Shown: positions 8,537 to 15,905 of the stretch, one piece after another
Layout of the letters: every line of letters begins with the position of its first letter
Position numbering within the stretch: the stretch's first letter is position 1
Source: Algoriphagus marincola DSM 16067
Lineage (GTDB): Bacteria > Bacteroidota > Bacteroidia > Cytophagales > Cyclobacteriaceae
Assembly (NCBI RefSeq): GCF_000429405.1
Contig: NZ_AUBU01000010.1
Coordinates: 186,001 to 250,000, forward strand
Length of the DNA: 64,000 nt
Reading direction: 5' to 3'
Translations under genes and position numbers: made by a program
The notes under the pieces: model-generated
What the model was told of the DNA's origin: nothing
The model's database searches: none
Seen by the model: the letters and a program-made list of their open reading frames with translations, nothing else

Positions 8537-9257
8537 GCTTCTTCGAAGAATATATTCCCTCTATGCCGCACTGCTTTTTGTGCTAAGCTTTTTATTGATT
8601 TTTCCATTCTTTCTGATTTGTATTTGGATACCGGGCTGGAAACCTTACGGCCGAAGAATCAATCAATATTGGGCTAAAATTTATTTTTCTCTGATTTTCA
8701 AACCAGTTCATTTAGAAATTCAAGGTCAAATCAAACCCGGCCAACCCTACATTTTTGCAGCCAATCATTTCTCATACCTCGACATTCCCATGATGGGTTT
8801 CATCCCCGGAGATGTACAATTCATCGGAAAAGCATCGATTCGAAAAGCACCCCTTTTTGGTTATTTCTTCAAAAGCCTTCATATCGCAGTGGATCGCTCC
8901 CGCTTAAAAAGCAGGGCGGAAACTATGCGTCGCGCTGCTTTGGCGGTGGATGAAGGTAGCGGGATCGTGATTTTTCCTGAAGGAGGAATTTACACGACTC
9001 AGCCACCCCATATGGTACCCTTCAAAAATGGGGCTTTCCGACTTGCTTTGGACAAACAAATCCCCATCATTCCTGTCACATTGTCGTTTAATCATCTAAT
9101 TTTGCCTGAGGACGGTAAGTTTTTGCTCGACTTTCACCGGGCAAAAATGGTCCTGCATGAGGCAATCTTTCCTGAAGAAGGAGCTACGGAGGAAAGTTTG
9201 AAAAACAGATGCTTTGAAGTCATCGAAAGGCAATTGCAACTTGATAATGGCGTTTAA
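8529..9257 (+). CDS. plsC: 1-acyl-sn-glycerol-3-phosphate acyltransferase (PlsC family)
   Basis: Transfers an acyl chain to lysophosphatidate in phospholipid synthesis at the inner membrane. An N-terminal hydrophobic helix (about 4-35: SLYAALLFVLSFLLIFPFF) is followed by the acyltransferase motifs NHFSYLD (HX4D catalytic pair), FIGKASIRKAPLFGYF, FPEGG (motif III) and IPIIPVTL (motif IV). The ATG at 8529 is preferred because it gives a compact start (MIKLLRRIYSLY) and an 8-bp overlap with the globin stop. An upstream frame start at 8508 would lengthen it by seven residues. Coupling to the globin gene is likely translational only. Confidence 0.88.
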   Translation: MIKLLRRIYSLYAALLFVLSFLLIFPFFLICIWIPGWKPYGRRINQYWAKIYFSLIFKPVHLEIQGQIKPGQPYIFAANHFSYLDIPMMGFIPGDVQFIGKASIRKAPLFGYFFKSLHIAVDRSRLKSRAETMRRAALAVDEGSGIVIFPEGGIYTTQPPHMVPFKNGAFRLALDKQIPIIPVTLSFNHLILPEDGKFLLDFHRAKMVLHEAIFPEEGATEESLKNRCFEVIERQLQLDNGV

Positions 9258-9291
9258 AGGAAGATTGGTAATAAAACTGAGCTAAGTTCAA

Positions 9292-9579
9292 ATGAAAATA
9301 GACAAAGAATCCATTAAGAAAATCGCTCACTTGGCGCGCTTGGAATTTGATGAATCCAGTGCCGAAAAAATGTCAAAAGACATGAGTCAGATTTTGGACT
9401 GGGTGGAAAAACTCAATGAACTCGATACAGAGGGAGTAGAACCACTGACCACGATGTCCTCTGAAGTCAATGATATGCGTGAAGATAAGGTTGGAAACCA
9501 CTTGGATCATGAAGCAGGACTGAAAAATGCTCCTAAGCGGGATTCAGATTATTTTCGGGTGCCAAAAGTTTTGGAATAA
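9292..9579 (+). CDS. gatC: Asp-tRNA(Asn)/Glu-tRNA(Gln) amidotransferase subunit C
   Basis: A 95-aa GatC, the small subunit that clamps GatA to GatB in the transamidosome that turns Glu-tRNA(Gln) or Asp-tRNA(Asn) into the amidated form. The N-terminus (IKKIAHLARLEFDESSAEKMSKDMSQILDWVEKLNELDT) and the C-terminal RVPKVLE are typical. gatB lies at 30649-32106 on the other strand and gatA is not in the window, so the subunits are scattered. The downstream membrane-TPR gene begins 2 bp after its stop. Confidence 0.93.
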   Translation: MKIDKESIKKIAHLARLEFDESSAEKMSKDMSQILDWVEKLNELDTEGVEPLTTMSSEVNDMREDKVGNHLDHEAGLKNAPKRDSDYFRVPKVLE

Positions 9580-9581
9580 TA

Positions 9582-12359
9582 ATGCGTCAAATCCTTCCAG
9601 CCATCGGCTCTTTTATCCTCATTGCCTTGATCCTAATCGGGGCTTTTTTATTGATCTATTTCGTGGGTTTCGATCGTATGCCCTATCGGGAGCTCATTCC
9701 TGGTTACTTTCTGGACCGACTACCTATTCCTTTTGACATAGCTGCGATTGGGCCAGTGACTTTTCCGATTGAAGTAGATAATTTTCTGGTTTTCCAAGAA
9801 TTCAAATCTCTAAGACCCAGTTTTTCATTGCTTGAAATTCGGACATTTGGAGTGCTGGCTTTTATTTTAATTTCAGCCTTTTTGGCTTGGATACCTTCTT
9901 TCAAAAAACTCTATTTCCTCATTGCGGGTGCAGCCTGGATTCTGATCTTAACACTTGGCAATCTCAATGGGCTCAATTTTGAAGGGCTTAGTACTAACCT
10001 ACCCTTGATTGTAGCGATTGCAGGAAGTTTGGCGGCTCCTGTCTTTTTCCATGTATCTGGAAAATTCAATTACTATCCAGTTCGCTTTGTTGTCAGCTTA
10101 CTGTTTGTGGGGATTTCAGCTTGGGTTATGATTCAGGGAAGTACCGTAGAGCAGGCGGATATCTTCCTTGCAGAACATGCCCTGATTCCGGTCTTTTGCC
10201 TCAGCATTGCTTGGGTTTTCTGGAATGGACATTCTATGATATCCGGTATTTACATCTTACTGACCCGAGCAAGCCGCAATTTAGAAGTAAAGATTTCATT
10301 TCAACTTTTAATTCTATCTATCGTCTACTTATTGCTGATTTTCAATATCTTATTAGATCTAACAGGAAACCCTCTTTCTTGGCTTCCCTCTTTTGATCCG
10401 CTGTATTTATTGATCCCCGTAGGCGTTTTGGGCTATTTCGTAATCGATGTCAAAGGAAACACCGATCTAGATTTAATTGCTCCCCCCAAAGTGCTAAAAT
10501 CCCTGCACTTAATAGGCTTTGCCTTGGTCTTATGGTTAGTTTGGAAATTGAAAGCAACCGGCAATCAACCCGGAGAAGAATTGCTTAAGCACCTCTTTAC
10601 CTATTCCCAATTGGGTATTTCAGCCTTTTTCATCATCTATCTTTATTCCAATTTTCTTTCCATCATGAATACTGGAAAGAATGTGGAAAGAGTCCTTTTC
10701 AAACCTTTTTCTCTTCCCTATTATCACCTTCGTCTTGGTGGGTTGATTGCTATGCTGGTCATCACTGCTTACGCCAACGGAATCGTCGGTGCCCAGGTCA
10801 ATGCGATGAGTAATCATGTCTTGGGTGATTATTATTATGCAACCGACCAAAGACTCAATGCGAGTATCTTATATGAAAACTCATGGTTTCGCTACCGAAA
10901 TAATCCGAAAGCCAAAAATGCCTTGGCTCATCTGCTCTTTGAACTGAAACAGCCAAGTCTGGCCAAAAGCCACCTGGAACAAAGCGTGTATGAAGCACCA
11001 CAGGAGGATAATTTTGTACTTCTAGCAGGGCGGTTTCATCAGGAAAACAAACTTTTCCAAGCTATTTCATTATTAGAAAATGGATTGGATATTTTTAAGC
11101 AAAGCGAAGCTATTCGAAATAATCTAGCCTTGCTTTATCTCAAGACCAATCGAGCCGAAGAAGCCATCCAACTTTTGCTGGATGCTCCTCTTGAGCAAAA
11201 GGTGACAAAAAGCAATCTTCTGGCTTCTCAGTTGAAAAGCGGAAACTTCAATACTGAAAATACCGAAGCCAAAGATTTACCGAATAAAATCAATGCACTC
11301 GCTTATCAGAATGCTTTGGGAAATATTCCTGCCAAAGAGTTGGTAAAAAACCTTCGAGAAGAATCATTAAAGTCTACTTCTCCTATTTTGAAGCAAGCTG
11401 GCTTGCGAAATGTGTACTCTGTGTGGACACAAGAATCTCCTGAATCTGACCTTGTCCTATTGGATAGCCTTTGGCAGCAGCCTGAAATGGAAACCTATAT
11501 CATGCCTTTGCAGGAGACGGCCGTTATTCGGAGCCTGGCAGCAGATCGTATCGGTGAAGCTGTTAAAAACTTAAATGGGCTAGCCTTCCGAAATCCCGGA
11601 GACGCTGGTTATTTCCTTCATCTATCGGCCATGATTTTGGCATCCGAACTTGACTTTGAAAAAGCTGGAAAAGAATTATTGGCAGCAAAGGACAAAGGAT
11701 TCCAAGCTTTCCAAAGCTATCATTGGGAGATTCTAACTTTAGGAGGGTACTATGAAGAAGCCGAGCAACTGAGATTAGCTTACGAATTGAAACCTAGAAA
11801 CTGGTATGAAAGTCCTGATTCTGAGGAAGCTCAATACCTATTTTGGATTGAACGATTGCATAAAAGCTTGCCCAAAACACTACTAGGAGCTTGGAAGGGA
11901 ATGGAGGATGAGCGATTCAAGGCAGATTTTGGTATTCGCTTATTGAAGAGTAAATCCCATGACCTAAGCAAAAGCAATATTCAGGAATTGGCTGATTTTA
12001 TTCAAAAAGTACAAGGTGAAAATACCGCTCTATCAAGCTTCGCTAAAAACCCGGATTTTCAAGATTCGAAATCCATCAATAGCTTTTTAGAATGGCTTGG
12101 AAAACCCGATGAACTTACCGGTAACCCCTATCATAGTCCTTTGATTTGGTCGGCACAAGCTATCCAAAGTGATGCCCTCGATCGATACGAAATACTGAAT
12201 CGAGCGACAGAATTTAACCGAGATCCGGTGCTTTGGATGCGGAAAGTACAAGCAGCCCGAGAGCTGGGCTTGAGCAATTATGCTACCGATGCCTTGGGAG
12301 AAATGTCAAAATGGATTGATGAAGAGACACTTTATCAGCTTCAAATGCGTAAATTTTGA
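9582..12359 (+). CDS. Large membrane protein: about 11 TM helices plus TPR-like C-terminal domain
   Basis: A 925-aa protein without a family I can name. Residues 1-405 carry about eleven hydrophobic helices (for example 4-30, 86-105, 110-128, 140-160, 165-185, 200-228, 238-260, 275-291, 309-325, 338-363, 383-405). Residues 415-925 are a helical repeat domain: RLNASILYENSWFRYRNNPKAKNALAHLL, then further degenerate TPR-like units ending in an ATEFNRDPVLWMRKVQAARELG helix pair. If the topology has an odd number of helices with Nin, the TPR part would face the periplasm. It is tightly linked to gatC (2 bp) and the ABC ATPase downstream, which may only reflect dense packing. Confidence 0.7.
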   Translation: MRQILPAIGSFILIALILIGAFLLIYFVGFDRMPYRELIPGYFLDRLPIPFDIAAIGPVTFPIEVDNFLVFQEFKSLRPSFSLLEIRTFGVLAFILISAFLAWIPSFKKLYFLIAGAAWILILTLGNLNGLNFEGLSTNLPLIVAIAGSLAAPVFFHVSGKFNYYPVRFVVSLLFVGISAWVMIQGSTVEQADIFLAEHALIPVFCLSIAWVFWNGHSMISGIYILLTRASRNLEVKISFQLLILSIVYLLLIFNILLDLTGNPLSWLPSFDPLYLLIPVGVLGYFVIDVKGNTDLDLIAPPKVLKSLHLIGFALVLWLVWKLKATGNQPGEELLKHLFTYSQLGISAFFIIYLYSNFLSIMNTGKNVERVLFKPFSLPYYHLRLGGLIAMLVITAYANGIVGAQVNAMSNHVLGDYYYATDQRLNASILYENSWFRYRNNPKAKNALAHLLFELKQPSLAKSHLEQSVYEAPQEDNFVLLAGRFHQENKLFQAISLLENGLDIFKQSEAIRNNLALLYLKTNRAEEAIQLLLDAPLEQKVTKSNLLASQLKSGNFNTENTEAKDLPNKINALAYQNALGNIPAKELVKNLREESLKSTSPILKQAGLRNVYSVWTQESPESDLVLLDSLWQQPEMETYIMPLQETAVIRSLAADRIGEAVKNLNGLAFRNPGDAGYFLHLSAMILASELDFEKAGKELLAAKDKGFQAFQSYHWEILTLGGYYEEAEQLRLAYELKPRNWYESPDSEEAQYLFWIERLHKSLPKTLLGAWKGMEDERFKADFGIRLLKSKSHDLSKSNIQELADFIQKVQGENTALSSFAKNPDFQDSKSINSFLEWLGKPDELTGNPYHSPLIWSAQAIQSDALDRYEILNRATEFNRDPVLWMRKVQAARELGLSNYATDALGEMSKWIDEETLYQLQMRKF

Positions 12360-12420
12360 TAGTTGGTTTCGGTTTTTCTCATAAATGAATCTAACTTTAA
12401 GCGAACTAAACCTACACCAC

Positions 12421-13137
12421 ATGAGTCGAGTCATAGAAACCCACGAAATCAACAAAACCTATAAAATGGGAGCCGAAACTATTCAAGCTCTCAAGTCTGT
12501 ATCCATAACCGTGGATCGTGGGGAATATGTAGCATTCATGGGACCTTCCGGTTCGGGTAAGTCCACTTTGATGAATATCATTGGCTGCCTCGACACACCA
12601 ACTTCAGGTTCCTATATTTTGAATAATAAAGATGTCAGCTCCATGACTGAGAATGAGCTGGCTGAAATCAGAAATAAAGAAATTGGTTTTGTCTTCCAGA
12701 CATTTAACCTGCTTCCGAGAGCTTCCTGCTTAGAGAATGTTGCCCTACCATTAGTTTATGCAGGGTTTAGTCGAGAAGAGCGGGAAGAAATGGCTTTCAA
12801 AGCCTTGGAAAATGTAGGCTTGGGCGATCGAACAAAACACCGTCCAAATGAACTTTCCGGTGGTCAGCGTCAGCGTGTCGCCATTGCAAGAGCCTTGGTC
12901 AATGATCCAAGTATTATTCTTGCCGATGAACCTACAGGTAACCTAGATTCCAAAACATCTTACGATATCATGGAGCTTTTCCATGAGCTGCACAGCAAAG
13001 GAAATACCATCATCATGGTAACTCACGAGGATGATATTGCTCACTATGCTCACCGAATTGTCAGACTTCGGGATGGATTGGTTGAGTCCGACACAGTCAA
13101 CCCCAACCCTACTCGCGGAGTGAGCGAAGCAGTCTAA
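12421..13137 (+). CDS. ABC transporter ATP-binding protein, MacB/LolD type
   Basis: A 238-aa nucleotide-binding subunit. It has Walker A (GPSGSGKST), Q-loop ([10 protein letters not shown]), signature ([15 protein letters not shown]), Walker B ([13 protein letters not shown]) and H-loop (MVTHEDD). [15 protein letters not shown] is typical of the MacB/LolD/FtsE branch that powers type VII ABC permeases. No permease is adjacent, so the partner is encoded elsewhere. The start at 12421 ([17 protein letters not shown]) fits the family N-terminus. An in-frame ATG at 12385 would add 12 residues of no recognised origin. Confidence 0.88.
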   Translation: MSRVIETHEINKTYKMGAETIQALKSVSITVDRGEYVAFMGPSGSGKSTLMNIIGCLDTPTSGSYILNNKDVSSMTENELAEIRNKEIGFVFQTFNLLPRASCLENVALPLVYAGFSREEREEMAFKALENVGLGDRTKHRPNELSGGQRQRVAIARALVNDPSIILADEPTGNLDSKTSYDIMELFHELHSKGNTIIMVTHEDDIAHYAHRIVRLRDGLVESDTVNPNPTRGVSEAV

Positions 13138-13163
13138 ACCCTGCCCTTTTCGAAATAGATTCT

Positions 13164-13171
13164 TAATTTTG
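13164..13171 (+). promoter_or_regulatory. TAnnTTTG box before the adenosyltransferase gene
   Basis: TAATTTTG matches the Bacteroidota -7 consensus and lies 22 bases before the ATG at 13194. A matching -33 TTG was not clear. Confidence 0.4.
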
Positions 13172-13193
13172 TGCGATCAAAGCAGGGAGTAGA

Positions 13194-13751
13194 ATGAAAA
13201 TTTATACAAAGACCGGAGACGAAGGGATCACCTCATTATTAGGGGGTATTCGAGTTCCAAAATCTGATTTACGAATCGATGCCTATGGCACTGTGGATGA
13301 ACTTAATTCCTATGTGGGCCTGCTTCGAGATCAAGAAGTAAATAAGGAAAGAGGTGCGATCTTAAAGGAGATTCAGGATAGACTCTTCACAATCGGTGCT
13401 GACCTTGCTACCAGTCCTGGCAAAGACAAAGTCAAAAAACCAGACTTGCACGAATCTGACATTGATCTGTTGGAAAAGGAGATGGATCAAATGGAAGAGC
13501 AATTACCACCATTAACCGCCTTTATTCTTCCGGGCGGACATCAATCCGTCTCTTTTTGCCACTTGGCCCGCACAGTATGCCGTCGCACAGAGCGTTTGGT
13601 CGTAGAGCTGGCTTCCTATGAAGAAGTCAATCAACTTGTCATGAAATACCTCAACCGACTTTCCGATTACTTCTTTGTATTAGGTAGAAAAATGGCCCAA
13701 GAACTAGAGGTCGAAGAGGTGACTTGGAGACCGAGAGTTGAGGGGAAGTAG
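13194..13751 (+). CDS. Cob(I)yrinic acid a,c-diamide adenosyltransferase (PduO type)
   Basis: Transfers the 5'-deoxyadenosyl group of ATP to cob(I)alamin, making AdoCbl. The 185-aa protein has the PduO N-terminal ATP motif KIYTKTGDEGITSLLGG (2-18), then DAYGTVDELNSYVGLL, LPGGHQSVSFCHLARTVCRRTERLV (the Arg/Glu cobalamin/ATP helix) and YLNRLSDYFFVLGR. The window also encodes the AdoCbl enzyme IcmF (20488-23865), a likely customer. The last residues (PRVEGK) and stop fall at the beginning of the polypurine repeat at 13741, so the C-terminus may have been altered by repeat growth. Confidence 0.92.
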   Translation: MKIYTKTGDEGITSLLGGIRVPKSDLRIDAYGTVDELNSYVGLLRDQEVNKERGAILKEIQDRLFTIGADLATSPGKDKVKKPDLHESDIDLLEKEMDQMEEQLPPLTAFILPGGHQSVSFCHLARTVCRRTERLVVELASYEEVNQLVMKYLNRLSDYFFVLGRKMAQELEVEEVTWRPRVEGK

Positions 13752-13975
13752 GGAGTTTGGAGTGGGAAGAGGGAAGTGGGAAGTTGGAAGCTTGAAGTGG
13801 GAAGATGGGAGTTGGAAGATGGGAGTTGGAAGATGGGAGAAGGAAGTAGGAAGAGGGAAGTGGGAAGTTGGAAGCTTGAAGTGGGAAGATGGGAGTTGGA
13901 AGCCGGGAGAAGGAAGAGGGAAATTGGGAACTTGAAGTTGGAAGTGGGAAGCGGGAAAGTTGAAAGGTTGCAAAG
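13741..13975. repeat. Polypurine tandem repeat with a perfect 52-bp duplication
   Basis: Almost pure G/A/T on the plus strand with units such as GGAAGTGGGAAGTTGGAAG. The 52-base segments at 13767-13818 and 13851-13902 are identical by eye, 84 bp apart, and the space between and after holds shorter partial units (GATGGGAGTTGGAA repeated three times). A related tract continues at 14154-14210. The strand is G-rich enough for triplex or quadruplex-type structures. Both strands stay open in some frames because the period is a multiple of three, but the encoded peptides are simple repeats. Confidence 0.85.
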
Positions 13976-14028
13976 TTCGAAGTTAAGTACAAGGTTCGCT
14001 AGTCTGGGCTAGGAATAAAAACCAAAAA

Positions 14029-14043
14029 GACCCTGAAGGGGTC
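14029..14043. repeat. Small hairpin adjoining the intergenic repeat
   Basis: GACCC and GGGTC arms flank a TGAAG loop. It sits 14 bp before the longer CCCTGGGT/ACCCAGGG hairpin and may belong to the same element or act as a weak terminator of the adenosyltransferase transcript. No T-run follows, so termination is doubtful. Confidence 0.4.
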
Positions 14044-14056
14044 AAATTGTGAATAG

Positions 14057-14151
14057 CCCTGGGTGAAACCCAGGGTTCTAAAGTAGACTAGAAAACCAGC
14101 GCTGGGCCTGAAAATTTAAATTGGAGAATAATTATATTTCCCAGCAAGACG
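14057..14151. repeat. Intergenic repeat element, copy 2
   Basis: A perfect 8-bp stem with 3-nt loop (CCCTGGGT-GAA-ACCCAGGG, 14057-14075) is followed by the palindrome CCAGCGCTGG (14096-14105) and by CCAGCAAGACG (14141-14151). The same three blocks occur in copy 1 at 4976-5092 with matching spacing. It probably belongs to a dispersed family, though only two copies can be seen here. Confidence 0.6.
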
Positions 14152-14295
14152 TAGAGGGAAGGGAGAAGTTGGAAGCTGGGAGAAGGAAGCAGGAAGGAGA
14201 AAGTTAGAAGTAAAAAATGAAAATATCATTGGGTTTTGATTGAAGAGCTCAATCCAAAAAATATAAAATAATCATAGCTTTTAGTATAGAAGAAC

Positions 14296-15363
14296 ATGAA
14301 GACATCACTAGCCATACCCGTTACCAAGGTTCAGAAGTCCAAACTAGCTGAAACCGACTTTTCAAATTTAGTTTTTGGGAAAACCATCTCTGACCACATG
14401 TTTGTGGCGGACTATAAAAACGGCGAGTGGACTGACTTAAGAATAGTTCCTTATGGTCCTTTGCAATTATACCCGTCGAATGCTGCCCTTCACTATGGAC
14501 AGTCAATTTTCGAAGGCTTGAAGGCTTACAAAAATGAAGCTGGAGAAGCCTTGATTTTTCGTGCTGATGCCAACTGGAAAAGAATGAATGAATCAGCGGT
14601 AAGAATGTGTATGCCAGAGATTCCAGAGGAAGTTTTTATGGAAGGATTATCTCAGCTGATTGATCTGGATCGGGATTGGATTCCTACTGCAAAGGGTTCT
14701 TCCCTTTATATCCGCCCTTACATGTTTGCCACGGATGATTACATTGGGGTAAAACCATCAGACACCTACAAATTCATCATTTTCACTTGCCCGGTTGGGA
14801 ATTATTATTCCAAGCCAGTAAGTGTAAAAGTGGAAACAAAATACACTCGAGCAGTGCAAGGCGGAACTGGCTCAGCCAAAACAGCAGGTAACTACGCCGC
14901 TTCCCTCTATCCTGCCCTACTAGCACAGAAGGCCGGTTATGATCAATTGCTCTGGACCGATGGAAAAACCCATCAGTTTATCGAGGAAAGTGGTACCATG
15001 AATGTGATGTTTAAAATCCATGGAAAAATCATCACAGCCCCAATTCATAGCGATACCATCTTGAAAGGAATCACCCGAGACTCCGTTTTGAAATTGGCGA
15101 AAGACTGGGGAGAAGAGGTAGAAGAGCGATTTTTAAGCGTATCCGAATTGAAAAGTGCTTTGGAAGATGGAAGCATCGAGGAAGCATTTGGAACAGGAAC
15201 TGCCGCAACCATCGCCCATATTCGCTTGATTAATATCGATGGAAAAGATTACGAACTTCCAGAAAAACCCGCAGATGCTTTTTCACATCGGGTTTTAGCT
15301 GAATTAGATGGGATCAAATACGGAACCAAGGAAGATCCGCATGGATGGGTGATGAAGTTTTAG
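14296..15363 (+). CDS. ilvE: Branched-chain amino acid aminotransferase
   Basis: A PLP enzyme of fold type IV that interconverts Leu, Ile and Val with their 2-oxo acids. At 355 aa it belongs to the longer BCAT type II group: ALHYGQSIFEGLKAY (65-79), RPYMFATDDYIGV, GGTGSAKTAGNYAASL (Lys195 is the expected PLP Schiff-base lysine), GYDQLLWTD, and EAFGTGTAATI for phosphate binding. It stands alone after a repeat-rich region, with its own AT-rich leader. Confidence 0.93.
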   Translation: MKTSLAIPVTKVQKSKLAETDFSNLVFGKTISDHMFVADYKNGEWTDLRIVPYGPLQLYPSNAALHYGQSIFEGLKAYKNEAGEALIFRADANWKRMNESAVRMCMPEIPEEVFMEGLSQLIDLDRDWIPTAKGSSLYIRPYMFATDDYIGVKPSDTYKFIIFTCPVGNYYSKPVSVKVETKYTRAVQGGTGSAKTAGNYAASLYPALLAQKAGYDQLLWTDGKTHQFIEESGTMNVMFKIHGKIITAPIHSDTILKGITRDSVLKLAKDWGEEVEERFLSVSELKSALEDGSIEEAFGTGTAATIAHIRLINIDGKDYELPEKPADAFSHRVLAELDGIKYGTKEDPHGWVMKF

Positions 15364-15542
15364 GGCTTTAAAAATCTCTTTAATTCACTTAGAAAAAAGA
15401 CCCAGGTCAGTTTGTTAGAAGCGTAATTTTTTTGCATAAGCTAAAAAATTGGGAAATTGATAATAGGCTGATTTTTAAAGATGGAGTTTTTGAACTTATA
15501 AAAATTCTATTATTTTAGTTTCATGTTTTAAGTTATAAACGC

Positions 15543-15884
15543 ATGAAACTTAATCCTTTCCTTCAAAAGCTATTCTTTTTCTTGATAGCGATAGTATTGA
15601 TTGCAAAAGTCATGAATTGGTTTCTGGATTTCAACTCAGAGATCAATACAATCATTAATGCAGCTATGTTTTCCCTGATCGGTATGGCTTACATTTATAC
15701 TGGATTGTTCTGGGACAAAAAGCTAATTCAAACCATTTTTATTCTTTGTGGTATTTTCCTGATTGGGATGAATTTCCTCAAAGAAACTACATGGATATCC
15801 ATTATGGCCATCATCTGCCTTTTGATACCCATGGTCATTGGCAGAATTAGTTCAAAAGACAAAAAAGAACTGGCAGAGCAGTAG
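15543..15884 (+). CDS. Small hypothetical membrane protein
   Basis: A 113-aa protein of four hydrophobic segments (about 8-26, 33-55, 60-76, 83-100) ending in a charged tail (SSKDKKELAEQ). No family recognised. It lies 179 bp after ilvE and converges with the hybrid kinase operon (21 bp between stops). Codon use looks like the neighbours, so it is probably real. Confidence 0.55.
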   Translation: MKLNPFLQKLFFFLIAIVLIAKVMNWFLDFNSEINTIINAAMFSLIGMAYIYTGLFWDKKLIQTIFILCGIFLIGMNFLKETTWISIMAIICLLIPMVIGRISSKDKKELAEQ

Positions 15885-15905
15885 CTTACAAGAAATAGTT
15901 CCTTT

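Larger units (their letters stand above)
13752..14295. other. Non-coding stretch with repeats before ilvE
   Basis: About 540 bp without a gene. In order it holds the rest of the polypurine repeat, a GACCC/GGGTC hairpin (14029-14043), intergenic repeat copy 2 (14057-14151), a second short polypurine tract (14154-14210) and an AT-rich leader before ilvE. Confidence 0.7.

Noticed and set aside
13767..13902. Direct repeats resembling a CRISPR fragment
   Set aside because: Only two 52-bp copies, the spacer is itself made of the same purine units, no leader, no cas genes.
13704..13992. Long overlapping open frames (89-113 codons on the minus strand and two on the plus) in the polypurine tract
   Set aside because: They arise because the tandem period is a multiple of three; the peptides are low-complexity repeats of a few residues and differ by frame.
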